This document shows positions 41,171 through 51,015 of a stretch of DNA of 64,000 bases, in pieces. The notes below the pieces were generated by a model. It saw only the letters and a program-made list of their open reading frames with translations. It ran no database searches and was not told the DNA's origin. The DNA comes from Alistipes sp. Lineage in GTDB: Bacteria; Bacteroidota; Bacteroidia; Bacteroidales; Rikenellaceae. The first letter of the stretch is position 1; the number at the start of each line of letters is the position of its first letter. Made by a program: the position numbers and the translations under genes. Where the stretch lies: the NCBI GenBank assembly GCA_017555905.1, contig JAFZFP010000003.1:1-64000 (forward strand), read 5' to 3'.

Positions 41171-43400
41171 CTATCTTTATACCCTTATACTCCTTTTTCG
41201 AGTCGTAGTTATCGAGTGCCTGACGCAGTAGTGTGCGGGCCCTCTGCATCGAGGCGCCAGCCTCAATCTTGAGAAGTATCTCGGCACGATGCTCACCACG
41301 TAGCATCTCCAACGACGAAGATACGGGGCCCATAATGCGTGTGCCAAACTTCTTGCGCAGGATGTCGGCAAGGGCGTGGGCAGCACGGTGTAGGGTATTG
41401 TAGTCGGTGTGGCGTATAAGTATGCGTGTGAGGTGAGAGTATGGTGGGTAGCCAAAGGCCTTACGTTCGTTGAGTTCGGTGAGGGCCATAGCGCGGTAGT
41501 CGCCCGATGCAACCTGCTGTATAACAGGGTGCTTGGGTTGCGAGGTCTGTATTATCACACGACCACGGTCGTTACGACGGCCAGCACGTCCAGCAACCTG
41601 CATCATAAGTTGAAAGGCTCGCTCCGAGGCCCTGAAGTCGGGGGTGGAGAGGAGGTTGTCGGCATTGAGGATTCCGACGGTGCTGACCCCTCCGAAGTCG
41701 AAGCCCTTGGTGACTATCTGTGTGCCGACAAGGATGTCGGCCTCGTGGTTTTCGAAGCGGTGAACTATGCGCTTAAAGGCGCTCTCGGATGTCGATGTGT
41801 CGCCATCTAAACGCTCCACACGAGCCTCAGGGAAGAGGCGTGATATCTCCTCTGTGGCTCGCTCTGTGCCAAATCCCATAAGTGCCATATCCTGAATGTC
41901 GCAGTTGGGGCATACCGAGGGGATAGGCATCGTATAACCGCAGTAGTGGCACTCCATACGTGAGGTTGCCTTGTGGCGTGTCAGGGTGACGTTGCAGTGG
42001 GGACAGCGGGGCGAGTAGCCACACGTGCGACACTGTATGTAGGGTGAGTAACCACGACGATTCTGGAAGAGGATGGCTTGGTCGCCAGCGCTCAGTGTGC
42101 GAGCTATGTCGTTGAGTAGGTCGAGGTTGAAGTGGGTCTTGCGCTCACCACGCTTCACAGCTCGTATGGTGTCCGACACCACCACTTCGGGCAATACACC
42201 CTCGCCCCAGCGTTCCGCAAGTTCTACGTAGGCATACTTTCCCATCTGGGCATTCACGTAACTCTCCAGCGAGGGGGTTGCGCTACCCAGTACTACATTG
42301 GCGCCATAGATGCGCCCCATAATTACGGCGCAGTCGCGGGCGTTGTAGCGTGGTGCTATGTCGCTCTGCTTGTAGTTTATGTCGTGCTCCTCGTCCACGA
42401 TGATAAGTCCTGTGGAGTGCATCGGTAGGAATATCGACGAACGCACACCAACGATGAGTTCTCCTCCCGTGGAGGTTGTCAGTCGCAGGAATGTATGGCC
42501 ACGTCGCAGGGCCGTAAGTTGTGAGTGGTAGGTGGTTATGTGACCCTCGAAGATCTGTTCAAGTCGCTCGACAAGTTGCGAGGTGATGACAATCTCGGGT
42601 ACGAGCAACAGCACGTCACGCCCTTGGCTTAGGGCGTCGGCGATGAGGTGGATATATATTTCGGTCTTTCCCGATCCAGTGACACCGTGAAGGAGAGCCA
42701 CCCGCTGTTGGCTGTGGGCCTCGTAGATTTTGTTGAGCGCCTCGCTCTGTGCCTCGGATAGTGTTGGACGCAGGAAGTGCGAGGTGGCGCTGTTGCGCTC
42801 CACTAAGCGTCGCTCCTCAAGGAGGAGGTTGCTCTTGCGAAGGGATAGGAGGTGTGTGGTCTCAATGTTTAGGAGACGGCGTGGGATGAAGCCATCCGCG
42901 CCTCCTTGCTCCTTGATAGCCAAGGCTATAGCATCGAGGAGTTCTGTACGTCGTGGGGCGCGACGACAATGTCTCTTGTTGTACTCAAGGAGTGCCTCCT
43001 CCGAGCGTAACTCCTCCGCAAGGGCTATATATCGCTCCGTTGGTGGCTCTATGCTACGCTCGTTGAGTTCCGAGAGTGAGTTTGCCGAGGGCTTCGTGAG
43101 CGAGGGCAGTGCCATACGCATCACCTCGCCCAGAGTACACATATAGTACTCGGCAATCCACTCCCACAACCTCTGCATCGCCTCGGTGAGTAGTGGCGAG
43201 GAGTAGGGTCGTAGGAGTATAGGTTTTATGCGAGGGAAGTCGGGGCGCTGGTCGCTAATGCTCCAGACGATACCCGTATAATAACGACTGCTGCCAAATT
43301 GTACCACCACAGCATCGCCTACCTTCACTCCCAGCCCTTCATCTAACGAGAAGGTGTACATTGGTTGCGCCAATGGTAGAACTACCTGTGCGTACAACAT
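41148..43400 (-). CDS. priA: Primosomal protein N' (replication restart helicase)
   Basis: 750 residues. It restarts stalled replication forks. N-terminal 3'-DNA-binding domain (1-100), Walker A GVTGSGKT (239-246), DEEH box (336-339), and the helicase-embedded zinc module with paired CxxC groups (CRTCGYSPRCPHC and CHYCGYTMP...CPNC, in the region 445-500). DNA-binding C-terminal part complete. The gene is separated by 35 nt from the YitT-family gene upstream and may be read from that gene's promoter. Confidence 0.96.
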   Translation of the reverse strand: MLYAQVVLPLAQPMYTFSLDEGLGVKVGDAVVVQFGSSRYYTGIVWSISDQRPDFPRIKPILLRPYSSPLLTEAMQRLWEWIAEYYMCTLGEVMRMALPSLTKPSANSLSELNERSIEPPTERYIALAEELRSEEALLEYNKRHCRRAPRRTELLDAIALAIKEQGGADGFIPRRLLNIETTHLLSLRKSNLLLEERRLVERNSATSHFLRPTLSEAQSEALNKIYEAHSQQRVALLHGVTGSGKTEIYIHLIADALSQGRDVLLLVPEIVITSQLVERLEQIFEGHITTYHSQLTALRRGHTFLRLTTSTGGELIVGVRSSIFLPMHSTGLIIVDEEHDINYKQSDIAPRYNARDCAVIMGRIYGANVVLGSATPSLESYVNAQMGKYAYVELAERWGEGVLPEVVVSDTIRAVKRGERKTHFNLDLLNDIARTLSAGDQAILFQNRRGYSPYIQCRTCGYSPRCPHCNVTLTRHKATSRMECHYCGYTMPIPSVCPNCDIQDMALMGFGTERATEEISRLFPEARVERLDGDTSTSESAFKRIVHRFENHEADILVGTQIVTKGFDFGGVSTVGILNADNLLSTPDFRASERAFQLMMQVAGRAGRRNDRGRVIIQTSQPKHPVIQQVASGDYRAMALTELNERKAFGYPPYSHLTRILIRHTDYNTLHRAAHALADILRKKFGTRIMGPVSSSLEMLRGEHRAEILLKIEAGASMQRARTLLRQALDNYDSKKEYKGIKIDVDVDCW

Positions 43401-43435
43401 CGCAGCAGTCGTTTAATATGTGATAATATGCTCTA

Positions 43436-44413
43436 TTAGAGCTTGTTCAAGGCATCGAAGCCCTGACCGTAAACACCCATTACTGAGCCTACGGTGATGA
43501 ATGCGCTTGAGTCCTCCTCGCGCACAAACTTCAGAATCATCGAGGTATCGCGCTTACGGCAAACGACCATCACAGCCTTAGATGGGGTCTTAGAGTACCA
43601 ACCCATAGCGTCGATGAGTGTTGCACCACGCTGAGCCTTGGTATTGATCATATCAGCCATCTTCTCGTAATCCTTGCAGAAGATCATAATCTGATTAGAC
43701 TGCTGGTTACCTGACTGTACGAAGTCTACGGTGTAGCCGATAACAGCAATCATAATGAAACCGTAAACCATACGTGCGAAGGCCTCAGGAGCCAATGGCG
43801 AGATGTTGGTCATCTCGATAAGGCCTGCATCTGTAGCCATACTAACTGTAGTGTGGAGGAATACAGATGAGATGAGGATACCGCAGTCGGTCATAAGCAA
43901 TACCTTACCGTAACTTACTGTGCGGAACTTATTGATAATCATCGCAACGATATCTGTACCACCAGTTGAGCCACCCTGCATAAACGATACAGCGATACCC
44001 ACACCGCAAGATGCAGCACCGAGGACAACCATCAACAAACGCCAAGCATCAACACCCTTGAATACATTGACTACCAATGCTGGGTCGAGGAACTCAACGA
44101 GGTTGAACATCACCGACATCATCAAGATACAGTACAAGGTCTTGATACCGAACTTCCAACCCACGATCATCACACCGAGGATGAGCAAGATGCAGTTGAT
44201 GATGAAGATCAAGTTACCGATGGTGAAGAAACCTGCCGAGAGTGAAACAGGGAGGATAGCGTTGATGAGTGTTGCCAAACCTGCAGCACCACCACCCATA
44301 CCACCAGCAGGAAGTACGCACATCTGCCAGCCGAAGGCGTAGCAGAACATACCGAAGGTCATAAGGAGATACTCCTTAATGCCGACCATAATGTCACGAG
44401 ACGATAGTTTCAT
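43436..44413 (-). CDS. YitT-family membrane protein (DUF161 + DUF2179)
   Basis: 325 residues. Five or six membrane helices in the first 215 residues, with small-residue patterns (GGMGGGAAGLATLINA, MQGGSTGGTDIVAMIIN) typical of YitT, then a cytoplasmic DUF2179 domain (about 235-325, QSNQIMIFCKDYEKMADMI and TPSKAVMVVCRKRD). The cellular role of the family is not known. It has its own promoter. Confidence 0.9.
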   Translation of the reverse strand: MKLSSRDIMVGIKEYLLMTFGMFCYAFGWQMCVLPAGGMGGGAAGLATLINAILPVSLSAGFFTIGNLIFIINCILLILGVMIVGWKFGIKTLYCILMMSVMFNLVEFLDPALVVNVFKGVDAWRLLMVVLGAASCGVGIAVSFMQGGSTGGTDIVAMIINKFRTVSYGKVLLMTDCGILISSVFLHTTVSMATDAGLIEMTNISPLAPEAFARMVYGFIMIAVIGYTVDFVQSGNQQSNQIMIFCKDYEKMADMINTKAQRGATLIDAMGWYSKTPSKAVMVVCRKRDTSMILKFVREEDSSAFITVGSVMGVYGQGFDALNKL

Positions 44414-44492
44414 AACTCTATCAATTCAGTTTTTAAAAGTTTAGGCTAATTTACGATTGTAAAATATAAATTTTACGTTTCAATTTTCGGGA

Positions 44493-44525
44493 CAAATGTA
44501 CAAACTTTAGTACGAAAACTGCAAA
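44493..44525 (-). promoter_or_regulatory. Promoter of the YitT-family gene
   Basis: Minus strand TTTG (44522-44525), 21 nt, TACATTTG (44493-44500). The leader is about 75 nt. Confidence 0.7.
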
Positions 44526-44549
44526 AAAACGCAAATATTTTAAACAGAA

Positions 44550-44584
44550 GTGTGCAAATGGCTAAGTTTTAACCACTTGCACAC
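44550..44584 (-). terminator. Hairpin after the GH92 genes
   Basis: GTGTGCAAATGG (44550-44561) pairs with CCACTTGCACAC (44573-44584) with one mismatch. It lies just after the stop codon of the last GH92 gene on the minus strand; the following T tract is interrupted. Confidence 0.6.
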
Positions 44585-44593
44585 ACCCTATTT

Positions 44594-46771
44594 TTAATAC
44601 CAAGCCCTCTTTTCTGAGCCCATCACGAATTTCAACTCGCCACCGCTCACAATTTCGTCGTGGGTGATGTAGTTGCGCTCCAAAGGCTCGCCATTGAGTT
44701 CTACGCTCTGAACGTAGCGTCTTTCTGGGGTGTAGCCCTCACGGATAATAGTGAAGATGCCACCCTCAACATCCATCTCGGCACGATCCATCAAAGGCAC
44801 GCCAAGCACATATTTGCCCGCCGCAGGCTCTACTGGGTAGAAGCCCAAAGTGGTCATCACGTACCACGCCGACATCTGGCCGACATCCTCGTTTCCTGAG
44901 AGACCGTCTGGCTCGGTAGAGTACATAATATCGCAAATCTCGTAGATGAGGTCGGCAGCCTTCCAAGGCTCACCCAACATAGTGTAGAAATAGACGATGT
45001 GGTGGCTTGGCTCGTTGCCGTGAACATACTGGCCAATGAGGCCTGAGATATCTGGCGTAACATCCTCACCCTCCATCTTGGTATCTGCGGTGAAGAGGCC
45101 GTCGAGACGCTCGATAGTCTGCTCCACACCACCGAAGCACTCAACCAAGAGGTCGAGGTCCTGAGGGACTAACCACGTGTACTGCCAAGCATTACCCTCG
45201 CAGTACTCGTTTGAGATACGAGATGCGTTGTATGGATTGAAATCCTCGCGCCACTCACCTGTAGAGGACTTGCCACGCACGAAGCCTGTAGAGTGGTCGA
45301 AGTAGTTGAGCCAAGAGTGGCTACGGTTTTCGAGGTATGCCTCCTCCTCGCTCTTGCCGAGTTTGCGTGCTACCTCCACTGCCGCAGCATCGGCAATGGC
45401 GAACTCCATATCGTGTGCGATAGACTCGCCTTGAAGGTCGTTGGGCATATAGCCGTAGGCCTTGCGGTAGCGGCCTCCGCGGATGTCGTGCATACAAGAG
45501 TTGTAGATAGCCTCCCAAGCCTCCTCGGGGTCGATGCCCTCGATACCCTTAGCCACAGCGTCTGCTACGGCGATGATACCTGGTGAGCCAACCATACAGC
45601 CAGTCTCGCAAGCCCACAAGTGCCAGATAGGCAAGAACGACTGCTTCTTGTAGATGTCAATCATTGTATTCACGATGTCGTCCATAAGTTCTGGGTGGGT
45701 GATGGTCATAAGTGGCAACTTAGCACGATAGGTATCCCACAACGAGAAGGTGGTGTAGGTGTCGAAACCAGGATTGTCGTAAACCTCATTGTCCGCACCA
45801 CGATACTTGCCATCTACATCCGAAAGGAGTGATGGGGCAACGTACATGTGGTATATACCAGTATAGAAAATCTCCAACTGCTCCTCTGAAGCGCCGTAGA
45901 TACGAATCTTATTCAACTCCTTGGCCCACTTAGCCTTAGTCTCCTTGCGCACCTCGTCGAAACTCTTGTTCGCAACCTCCGTTTCGAAGTTAAGTTTAGC
46001 GCCCTCCACGCTTACGGTAGAGATAGCCACCTTGACACCAATCTGCTCCTGCTCCTCGGTTTTGAAGTGGATGCGGTAGTAGAAGTTGTTTTCGTCGATA
46101 GGCTCGAACTTGTCGAAAGGCTTCGAGAACTCCACAACGAAGAACACCTTCTGAGCATTTGCCCAACCGTAGGTGTGGCGATGACCCACAACACGACGGT
46201 CGCCCTCAGCCTCAGCATAGAGATCTTCGGGACGGTCCCAGCAACCTCCGTGTACGAGGTCGAGGATGATAGCCGCCTCGTCGCTTGCAGGGAAGGTGTA
46301 GCGGTGGAGACCACCACGCTCTGTGGCAGTCATCTCGGCAGTGATGTTGTAGCGAGTCAAAGGCACCGAGTAGTAGCCTGGCTCGACAATCTCTTGTGTG
46401 CGGTCAGCCTCCGACCAGAAACCTGTGGTGTAGTCGCCGAGACGTCCACGACTATACTCCACCTCGCCCGTAACAGGCATAAGGGTAACGTCGAAGAGGT
46501 CGCCACAACCCGTTCCTGAGAGGTGGGTGTGCGAGAAGCCGATAACGCTATTCTCTGAGTCGTGGTAGCCCGAACACCAGTCCCACTCCTGAGTGATGCT
46601 TGTAGGACCCACCTGTGTCATACCAAAGGGGGCGTTAGCACCTACGAAGACGTGGCCGTGGCCTCCCGAACCAATCTTTGGGTTTACGTAGTCGATGCCC
46701 ACTGGTTTTGAGCAACAACCGACCGTTGCTACTGCAAGAGCAACAACGAAGAGTAATTTAGTGATTCTCAT
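44594..46771 (-). CDS. GH92 alpha-mannosidase-family lipoprotein
   Basis: 725 residues. Lipoprotein signal MRITKLLFVVALAVATVGC (Cys19), N-terminal beta domain beginning YVNPKIGSGGHGHVFVGANAPFGM, and an (alpha/alpha)6 catalytic domain. GH92 hallmarks: HGNEPSHH (584-591) and GNEDVGQMSAW (626-636), whose Asp is the presumed calcium-dependent catalytic base. GH92 enzymes are calcium-dependent inverting exo-alpha-mannosidases. The GNEPSHH form is the one found in alpha-1,2/1,3-type enzymes; exact linkage is not readable. Last gene of the rlmN-GH97-GH92-GH92 cluster, one base after its neighbour. Confidence 0.92.
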   Translation of the reverse strand: MRITKLLFVVALAVATVGCCSKPVGIDYVNPKIGSGGHGHVFVGANAPFGMTQVGPTSITQEWDWCSGYHDSENSVIGFSHTHLSGTGCGDLFDVTLMPVTGEVEYSRGRLGDYTTGFWSEADRTQEIVEPGYYSVPLTRYNITAEMTATERGGLHRYTFPASDEAAIILDLVHGGCWDRPEDLYAEAEGDRRVVGHRHTYGWANAQKVFFVVEFSKPFDKFEPIDENNFYYRIHFKTEEQEQIGVKVAISTVSVEGAKLNFETEVANKSFDEVRKETKAKWAKELNKIRIYGASEEQLEIFYTGIYHMYVAPSLLSDVDGKYRGADNEVYDNPGFDTYTTFSLWDTYRAKLPLMTITHPELMDDIVNTMIDIYKKQSFLPIWHLWACETGCMVGSPGIIAVADAVAKGIEGIDPEEAWEAIYNSCMHDIRGGRYRKAYGYMPNDLQGESIAHDMEFAIADAAAVEVARKLGKSEEEAYLENRSHSWLNYFDHSTGFVRGKSSTGEWREDFNPYNASRISNEYCEGNAWQYTWLVPQDLDLLVECFGGVEQTIERLDGLFTADTKMEGEDVTPDISGLIGQYVHGNEPSHHIVYFYTMLGEPWKAADLIYEICDIMYSTEPDGLSGNEDVGQMSAWYVMTTLGFYPVEPAAGKYVLGVPLMDRAEMDVEGGIFTIIREGYTPERRYVQSVELNGEPLERNYITHDEIVSGGELKFVMGSEKRAWY

Positions 46772-46772
46772 A

Positions 46773-49016
46773 TTAATATAGTTTAAGTTTTAGTCCTCCA
46801 TTTTCGATTAGGTCGCTGTGTGATATGCGGTAGGTGTCGCAACGTTTTCCGCCCATCCATATCTCTTTTATTCTGTCGCCTCGGCCCTCACACTCGATGG
46901 CTACAGTGCCGTGGGTGGTCTCTATCTCCACTCTGTCGAAGCGTGGTGTCGTGATGGTGTAGTATGGTTCGCCCGGGCAGTCGGGGTATAGTCCCATCAT
47001 CGAGAATACAGCCCACGTAGACATCGTTCCCGTGTCGTCGTTACCTGGCAGACCATCGGGAGATGTAGTGTAGTGCTGGTCGAGCAACATCTTGACAAGT
47101 TGCTGAGTGCGCCACTCCTCCCCCTTTATGTGGCTGAAGAGGTAGGGGTAGGCGATGTCGGGCTCGTTAGTAGGGTCGTAGTGGCCCTCCTCAAATATAC
47201 TCCATAGTCTCTTGGTAAACTCTCGTTTGCCACCCATAAGTTTAATGAGACCCTCGATGTCGTGTGGCACAAAGAAGGTGTAATTCCACGAACTGCCCTC
47301 GTGGAAACCCGTTGTGTTTGAGAAGTTTGCGCCTGCTGCAGGGTCGAAAGGGGTGATGAAGTTACCCTCCTTGTCGATGGGGCGTAGTGCGCCATACTCC
47401 TTAGAGTAGTAGTTGCGCCAGCCAGAGGTTCTCTCTTCCATCCTCTTTGCGAACTCCTCGTCGCCAAGGTGGCGAGCAAATGTGGCAAGGGCGTTGTCGG
47501 CTACGTAGTACTCCAAGGCGTGAGATACGGAGTTGTCGCCAGAGAGGTCGTTAGCAAACCATCCTACGGGGATGTAGCCTCGTTCTATGTATGGGTCGAT
47601 GTCGGGGCGTATGGGGTTGCTCTTGCCCTCGGTTGTTGCCGAACGCTTCATAGCCTCGTATGCGGCCTCGACGTTGAAGTCGCGTAATCCCTTGAGGTAA
47701 CTATCCACAATTACTGGGATGGCGGGGTCGCCCTCCATAGTGAAGGTCTCACGACCGTAGAGTTCCCAGCGTGGGAGCCAGCCCCACTCCTGAGACATAC
47801 CCACCATCGAGCGTATCATATCGGTCTGTCGCTCAGGATAGGCCAGTGTAAGCAACTGATGTACATTGCGATAGGTGTCCCATAACGAGAATACCGTGTA
47901 GCGGTCGTAGCCCACGGCCAAGCCGATATCTCCTCGCTCCATAGTGGGGTACTCACCGTTGATGTCGCTGAGGATATTTGGGTGGAGCAACGAGTGGTAG
48001 AGGGCGGTGTAAAAGATTGTCTTGTCCTCCTCGGCACCACCCTCGACACGTATGCGCGAGAGGGCCTCGTTCCACCTATTATATGATGCTTGGCGTACCT
48101 CATCAAAGGTGCTGTCGCCCACCTCGCCATCGAGGTTTTTGCGCGCGTTCTCTATCGAGGTGTACGATATGCCGACCTTGACCTCGACAACCGTACCAGC
48201 CTCCAACTCGCCAAGCGAGAAGAAGAAGCCGATGTCGTTACCCATCATCTCGCGCGAGTAGTTATTGTAGAGTTTGTACTCTCCACTATCGCCCGACCAC
48301 TGAGCCTCAATGCCCGTCATCTCTGGCTGTAACTTCCAATAACCCGTACTCTGGGCAGGCTTAGAGATGCGTGCCACGAAATATACGGGGAATACGGCTT
48401 GGTTGGTGTAGCAGAAGGTGCCTAAAAGGCGCATACCTTCTACCTCTGTATTGCTCACCTTGCGCAACATCGCTCCCGACTCATTCGACAGAGCGGTGCC
48501 AAGGTCAAAGATGATGTTTGCTTGACCACCCTCAAGGAAGGTGTATCGCTCCACCGATGCTCGTTCCGTGGCAGTAGCCTCGGCACGAACAGAGAACTTG
48601 TCGTAGGTTGTGGCGTAGTAGCCAGGTATGGCAACCTCCTCAACGTATGTAGAGCCTCTTTCGTAGCGGTCAGCCTTAACCTCGCCTACGGTAGGCATAG
48701 TGATAATTGCTCCCAATTCGGGACAACCCACACCACTCAATGCACCGTGAGCAAAGCCTACGCTATACTTGTTGCGAATGTCGTAGGGTGCGCTCCACCA
48801 ACGGTTGTCCTTGTCGAAACGGTTGAGGTCTGAGCCAGTGACGTTGAAGGGTACAGTGGCCATCATACCGTGGGGTACAACGGCTCCAGGGTGTGTCACG
48901 GAGTAGTCTGCCGTGCCGATAAAGGGGTCCACCCAATGGGCATAGCCCGCACTCTCCTGTGCCGAGAGTGTCGAGCAGAGGGCAAATATCGCAATTATGG
49001 TTAGTCGTAGTCTCAT
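46773..49016 (-). CDS. GH92 alpha-mannosidase-family protein, secreted
   Basis: 747 residues. Signal peptide MRLRLTIIAIFALCSTLSAQ, then the GH92 start pattern WVDPFIGTADYSVTHPGAVVPHGM (from about residue 28). The calcium/catalytic motif GNDDTGTMSTW is at 658-668. The substrate-side motif reads NEPDIAYPYLF (617-627) where the neighbouring GH92 has GNEPSHH, so the two enzymes probably differ in linkage specificity. Pairing of two different GH92 enzymes suggests stepwise removal of mannose from N-glycans or yeast mannan. Confidence 0.92.
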   Translation of the reverse strand: MRLRLTIIAIFALCSTLSAQESAGYAHWVDPFIGTADYSVTHPGAVVPHGMMATVPFNVTGSDLNRFDKDNRWWSAPYDIRNKYSVGFAHGALSGVGCPELGAIITMPTVGEVKADRYERGSTYVEEVAIPGYYATTYDKFSVRAEATATERASVERYTFLEGGQANIIFDLGTALSNESGAMLRKVSNTEVEGMRLLGTFCYTNQAVFPVYFVARISKPAQSTGYWKLQPEMTGIEAQWSGDSGEYKLYNNYSREMMGNDIGFFFSLGELEAGTVVEVKVGISYTSIENARKNLDGEVGDSTFDEVRQASYNRWNEALSRIRVEGGAEEDKTIFYTALYHSLLHPNILSDINGEYPTMERGDIGLAVGYDRYTVFSLWDTYRNVHQLLTLAYPERQTDMIRSMVGMSQEWGWLPRWELYGRETFTMEGDPAIPVIVDSYLKGLRDFNVEAAYEAMKRSATTEGKSNPIRPDIDPYIERGYIPVGWFANDLSGDNSVSHALEYYVADNALATFARHLGDEEFAKRMEERTSGWRNYYSKEYGALRPIDKEGNFITPFDPAAGANFSNTTGFHEGSSWNYTFFVPHDIEGLIKLMGGKREFTKRLWSIFEEGHYDPTNEPDIAYPYLFSHIKGEEWRTQQLVKMLLDQHYTTSPDGLPGNDDTGTMSTWAVFSMMGLYPDCPGEPYYTITTPRFDRVEIETTHGTVAIECEGRGDRIKEIWMGGKRCDTYRISHSDLIENGGLKLKLY

Positions 49017-49023
49017 CGAGCGG

Positions 49024-50994
49024 TTATTTTGCTAATTTACAGTTGTTTATCCTTATCATATAGCCACCTCCTGGGGCCATATCTATCTCTATTTTACAGT
49101 CGTTGGCATTGTACTCCTCGGCCGTTAGGTGCGTGTGGCTATAGTCCGAACCATTGGTCGTGGCGTTCGGCCCATCGACGAAGATATCGAGCGAGTCGAA
49201 GGTGTAACCCTCGGGGACAGTTACTACGCTATTTCGTGGTTGATTGCCATTGAGGCCAGCGAGGTAGAGGGTGTCGGCAGCCTGGGCATAACCCTCGACA
49301 TACTCTCCGATACGACCCTTTGTCACTCGGCTCTCTTGCCACACCGTAGGAATAGATGCCAGGAGTGTTGTAAACTCTGGCTCACGCTCATAGTTCGTGG
49401 GGGAGTCGCAGAGCATAGTGAGAGGAGCGTCGTAGAGGATATACATCGCCAATTGGTGGCAACGTGTTCCCTGACTCATTGGACGCGAGTAGTTTGGCTG
49501 ATAGCACCCCTTTGCGGCGTTGTGCATAGCGCCTTGGGTGTAGTCCATAGGGCCTGCTGCACCACGAAGGAATGGAAGAGATACGTCGTAGGTTATCTGG
49601 TCGTGCTCAGCCCCCAGCCACTTCATCGTCTCAAGGCCGTGAACACCCTCAAAATTGATGGCGTTAGGATAGGTTTTGTTGAGTCCAGTAGGCTTGTAAA
49701 CACCGTGATAATCAACGAGTAGTTTATATTTTGATGCGGTTTCGGCGAGAGCATATACAAACTCCACCATCTCCTGGTCGTCACGGTCGAGGAAGTCCAC
49801 CTTGAAGCCCTTAACACCCATCTCGGAGTAGTGTTTGCAAAGCCCCTCGATATCTCGGTTTAGCGCCCAGTAACCAGCCCAGAGGATTATGCCTACGTTA
49901 CGCTCGGTGGCGTAATCTACGAGAGCCTTGATGTCTATCTCGGGAACAACCTGCATAAGGTCGGCAGCGAGATTTACCGACCAGCCCTCGTCAAGAATTA
50001 CATACTCGATGCCGTAGCGCGAGGCGAAATCTATGTAATACCTATATGTCTGGTTGTTGATACCTGCCTTGAAGTCCACGCCCTCCAGGCCCCAGTCGTT
50101 CCACCACTCCCAGGCCACCTTGCCAGACTCTATCCACGAGGTGTCCTCTATGCGACACTCGTCGGCAAGTTCCCACACAAGGCGGTTGTTGGCCAAGTCG
50201 CTATCCTTCGTGCCAATGGCCACGATGCGCCAAGGGAAGGTGCGCTTGCCGTGACACTCAGCAATATAGGGGTGGCGCGATTTCACCATACCCTGCAACA
50301 TATTGTGGCCACCCTGCTCCACCTCCTTGGGGCGTGGTGCAAACTCCGTGTCGAGCAGGCCGTTTTGGTCTCTGTTCGAGATAAACATACCAGGGTATGC
50401 CTCAAGGTTAGCCTCTGAAATCCATAACTTTAGACCGTTATGCTCGACAACGAGAGGTGTAAAGATTAGTCTGCGCCAATCGATATCCTTGAGAGCGGTG
50501 TGGGTGTATATATTCTCGAACGAGGTTTCGAATTGTGTGGCATAGTCCGACGTAGCATCAGGGCGGAAATTTACGTAGGGTATCCACGCCATATCCCCCT
50601 CCGAGAAGGCGAACTCCGCCACCTCGTCGATGATTTTGTAGTCGCCCTCGCTGTGGGAGAGGAAGCGGTAGGCCACGCCATTATCGAGGGCTCTTATCTC
50701 CACACCATAGTCGCCAAAATTGATGACTGCTCGGCTGTTGTTGTCGCTTAGAGAGACCTCGGCACACTCTATATCGTTGCCCCAAACACCTCTGTCGGTA
50801 ACCATCGAGAGGTGTGATGGTGCTATGGCCTCCCTGCCATCAAAGGTTGCCCACCAGCGCAGAGAGCCATCACTCCAGTCGATGGTACAGAGACACTTGC
50901 CATCGGCAGAAGTAGCCGTGACAGAGGGGTTCTTACCGTATGCAAAACCTGCGGTAAGCAAAAGTAGTGTGCATATAATAAAGAGTCGTCTCAT
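49024..50994 (-). CDS. GH97 glycoside hydrolase (alpha-galactosidase/alpha-glucosidase family)
   Basis: 656 residues. Signal peptide (about 1-20). N-terminal beta domain (to about 285), then a catalytic TIM barrel starting at WEWWNDWG (296-303). VKGFKVDFLDRDDQ puts an aspartate (D400) where retaining GH97 members have their nucleophile, and E449 (AINFEG) is the likely acid/base; SusB-type inverting enzymes lack that aspartate. A retaining alpha-galactosidase is therefore favoured, by inference. C-terminal beta domain present. It follows rlmN by 21 nt and precedes the GH92 genes by 7 nt. Confidence 0.88.
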   Translation of the reverse strand: MRRLFIICTLLLLTAGFAYGKNPSVTATSADGKCLCTIDWSDGSLRWWATFDGREAIAPSHLSMVTDRGVWGNDIECAEVSLSDNNSRAVINFGDYGVEIRALDNGVAYRFLSHSEGDYKIIDEVAEFAFSEGDMAWIPYVNFRPDATSDYATQFETSFENIYTHTALKDIDWRRLIFTPLVVEHNGLKLWISEANLEAYPGMFISNRDQNGLLDTEFAPRPKEVEQGGHNMLQGMVKSRHPYIAECHGKRTFPWRIVAIGTKDSDLANNRLVWELADECRIEDTSWIESGKVAWEWWNDWGLEGVDFKAGINNQTYRYYIDFASRYGIEYVILDEGWSVNLAADLMQVVPEIDIKALVDYATERNVGIILWAGYWALNRDIEGLCKHYSEMGVKGFKVDFLDRDDQEMVEFVYALAETASKYKLLVDYHGVYKPTGLNKTYPNAINFEGVHGLETMKWLGAEHDQITYDVSLPFLRGAAGPMDYTQGAMHNAAKGCYQPNYSRPMSQGTRCHQLAMYILYDAPLTMLCDSPTNYEREPEFTTLLASIPTVWQESRVTKGRIGEYVEGYAQAADTLYLAGLNGNQPRNSVVTVPEGYTFDSLDIFVDGPNATTNGSDYSHTHLTAEEYNANDCKIEIDMAPGGGYMIRINNCKLAK

Positions 50995-51015
50995 TCTTTC
51001 CTAACTAATTGATTA

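Noticed and set aside
40130..43400. Open frames on the plus strand across the BACON, comF and priA genes
   Set aside because: All are antisense shadows of well-supported genes without recognisable domains.
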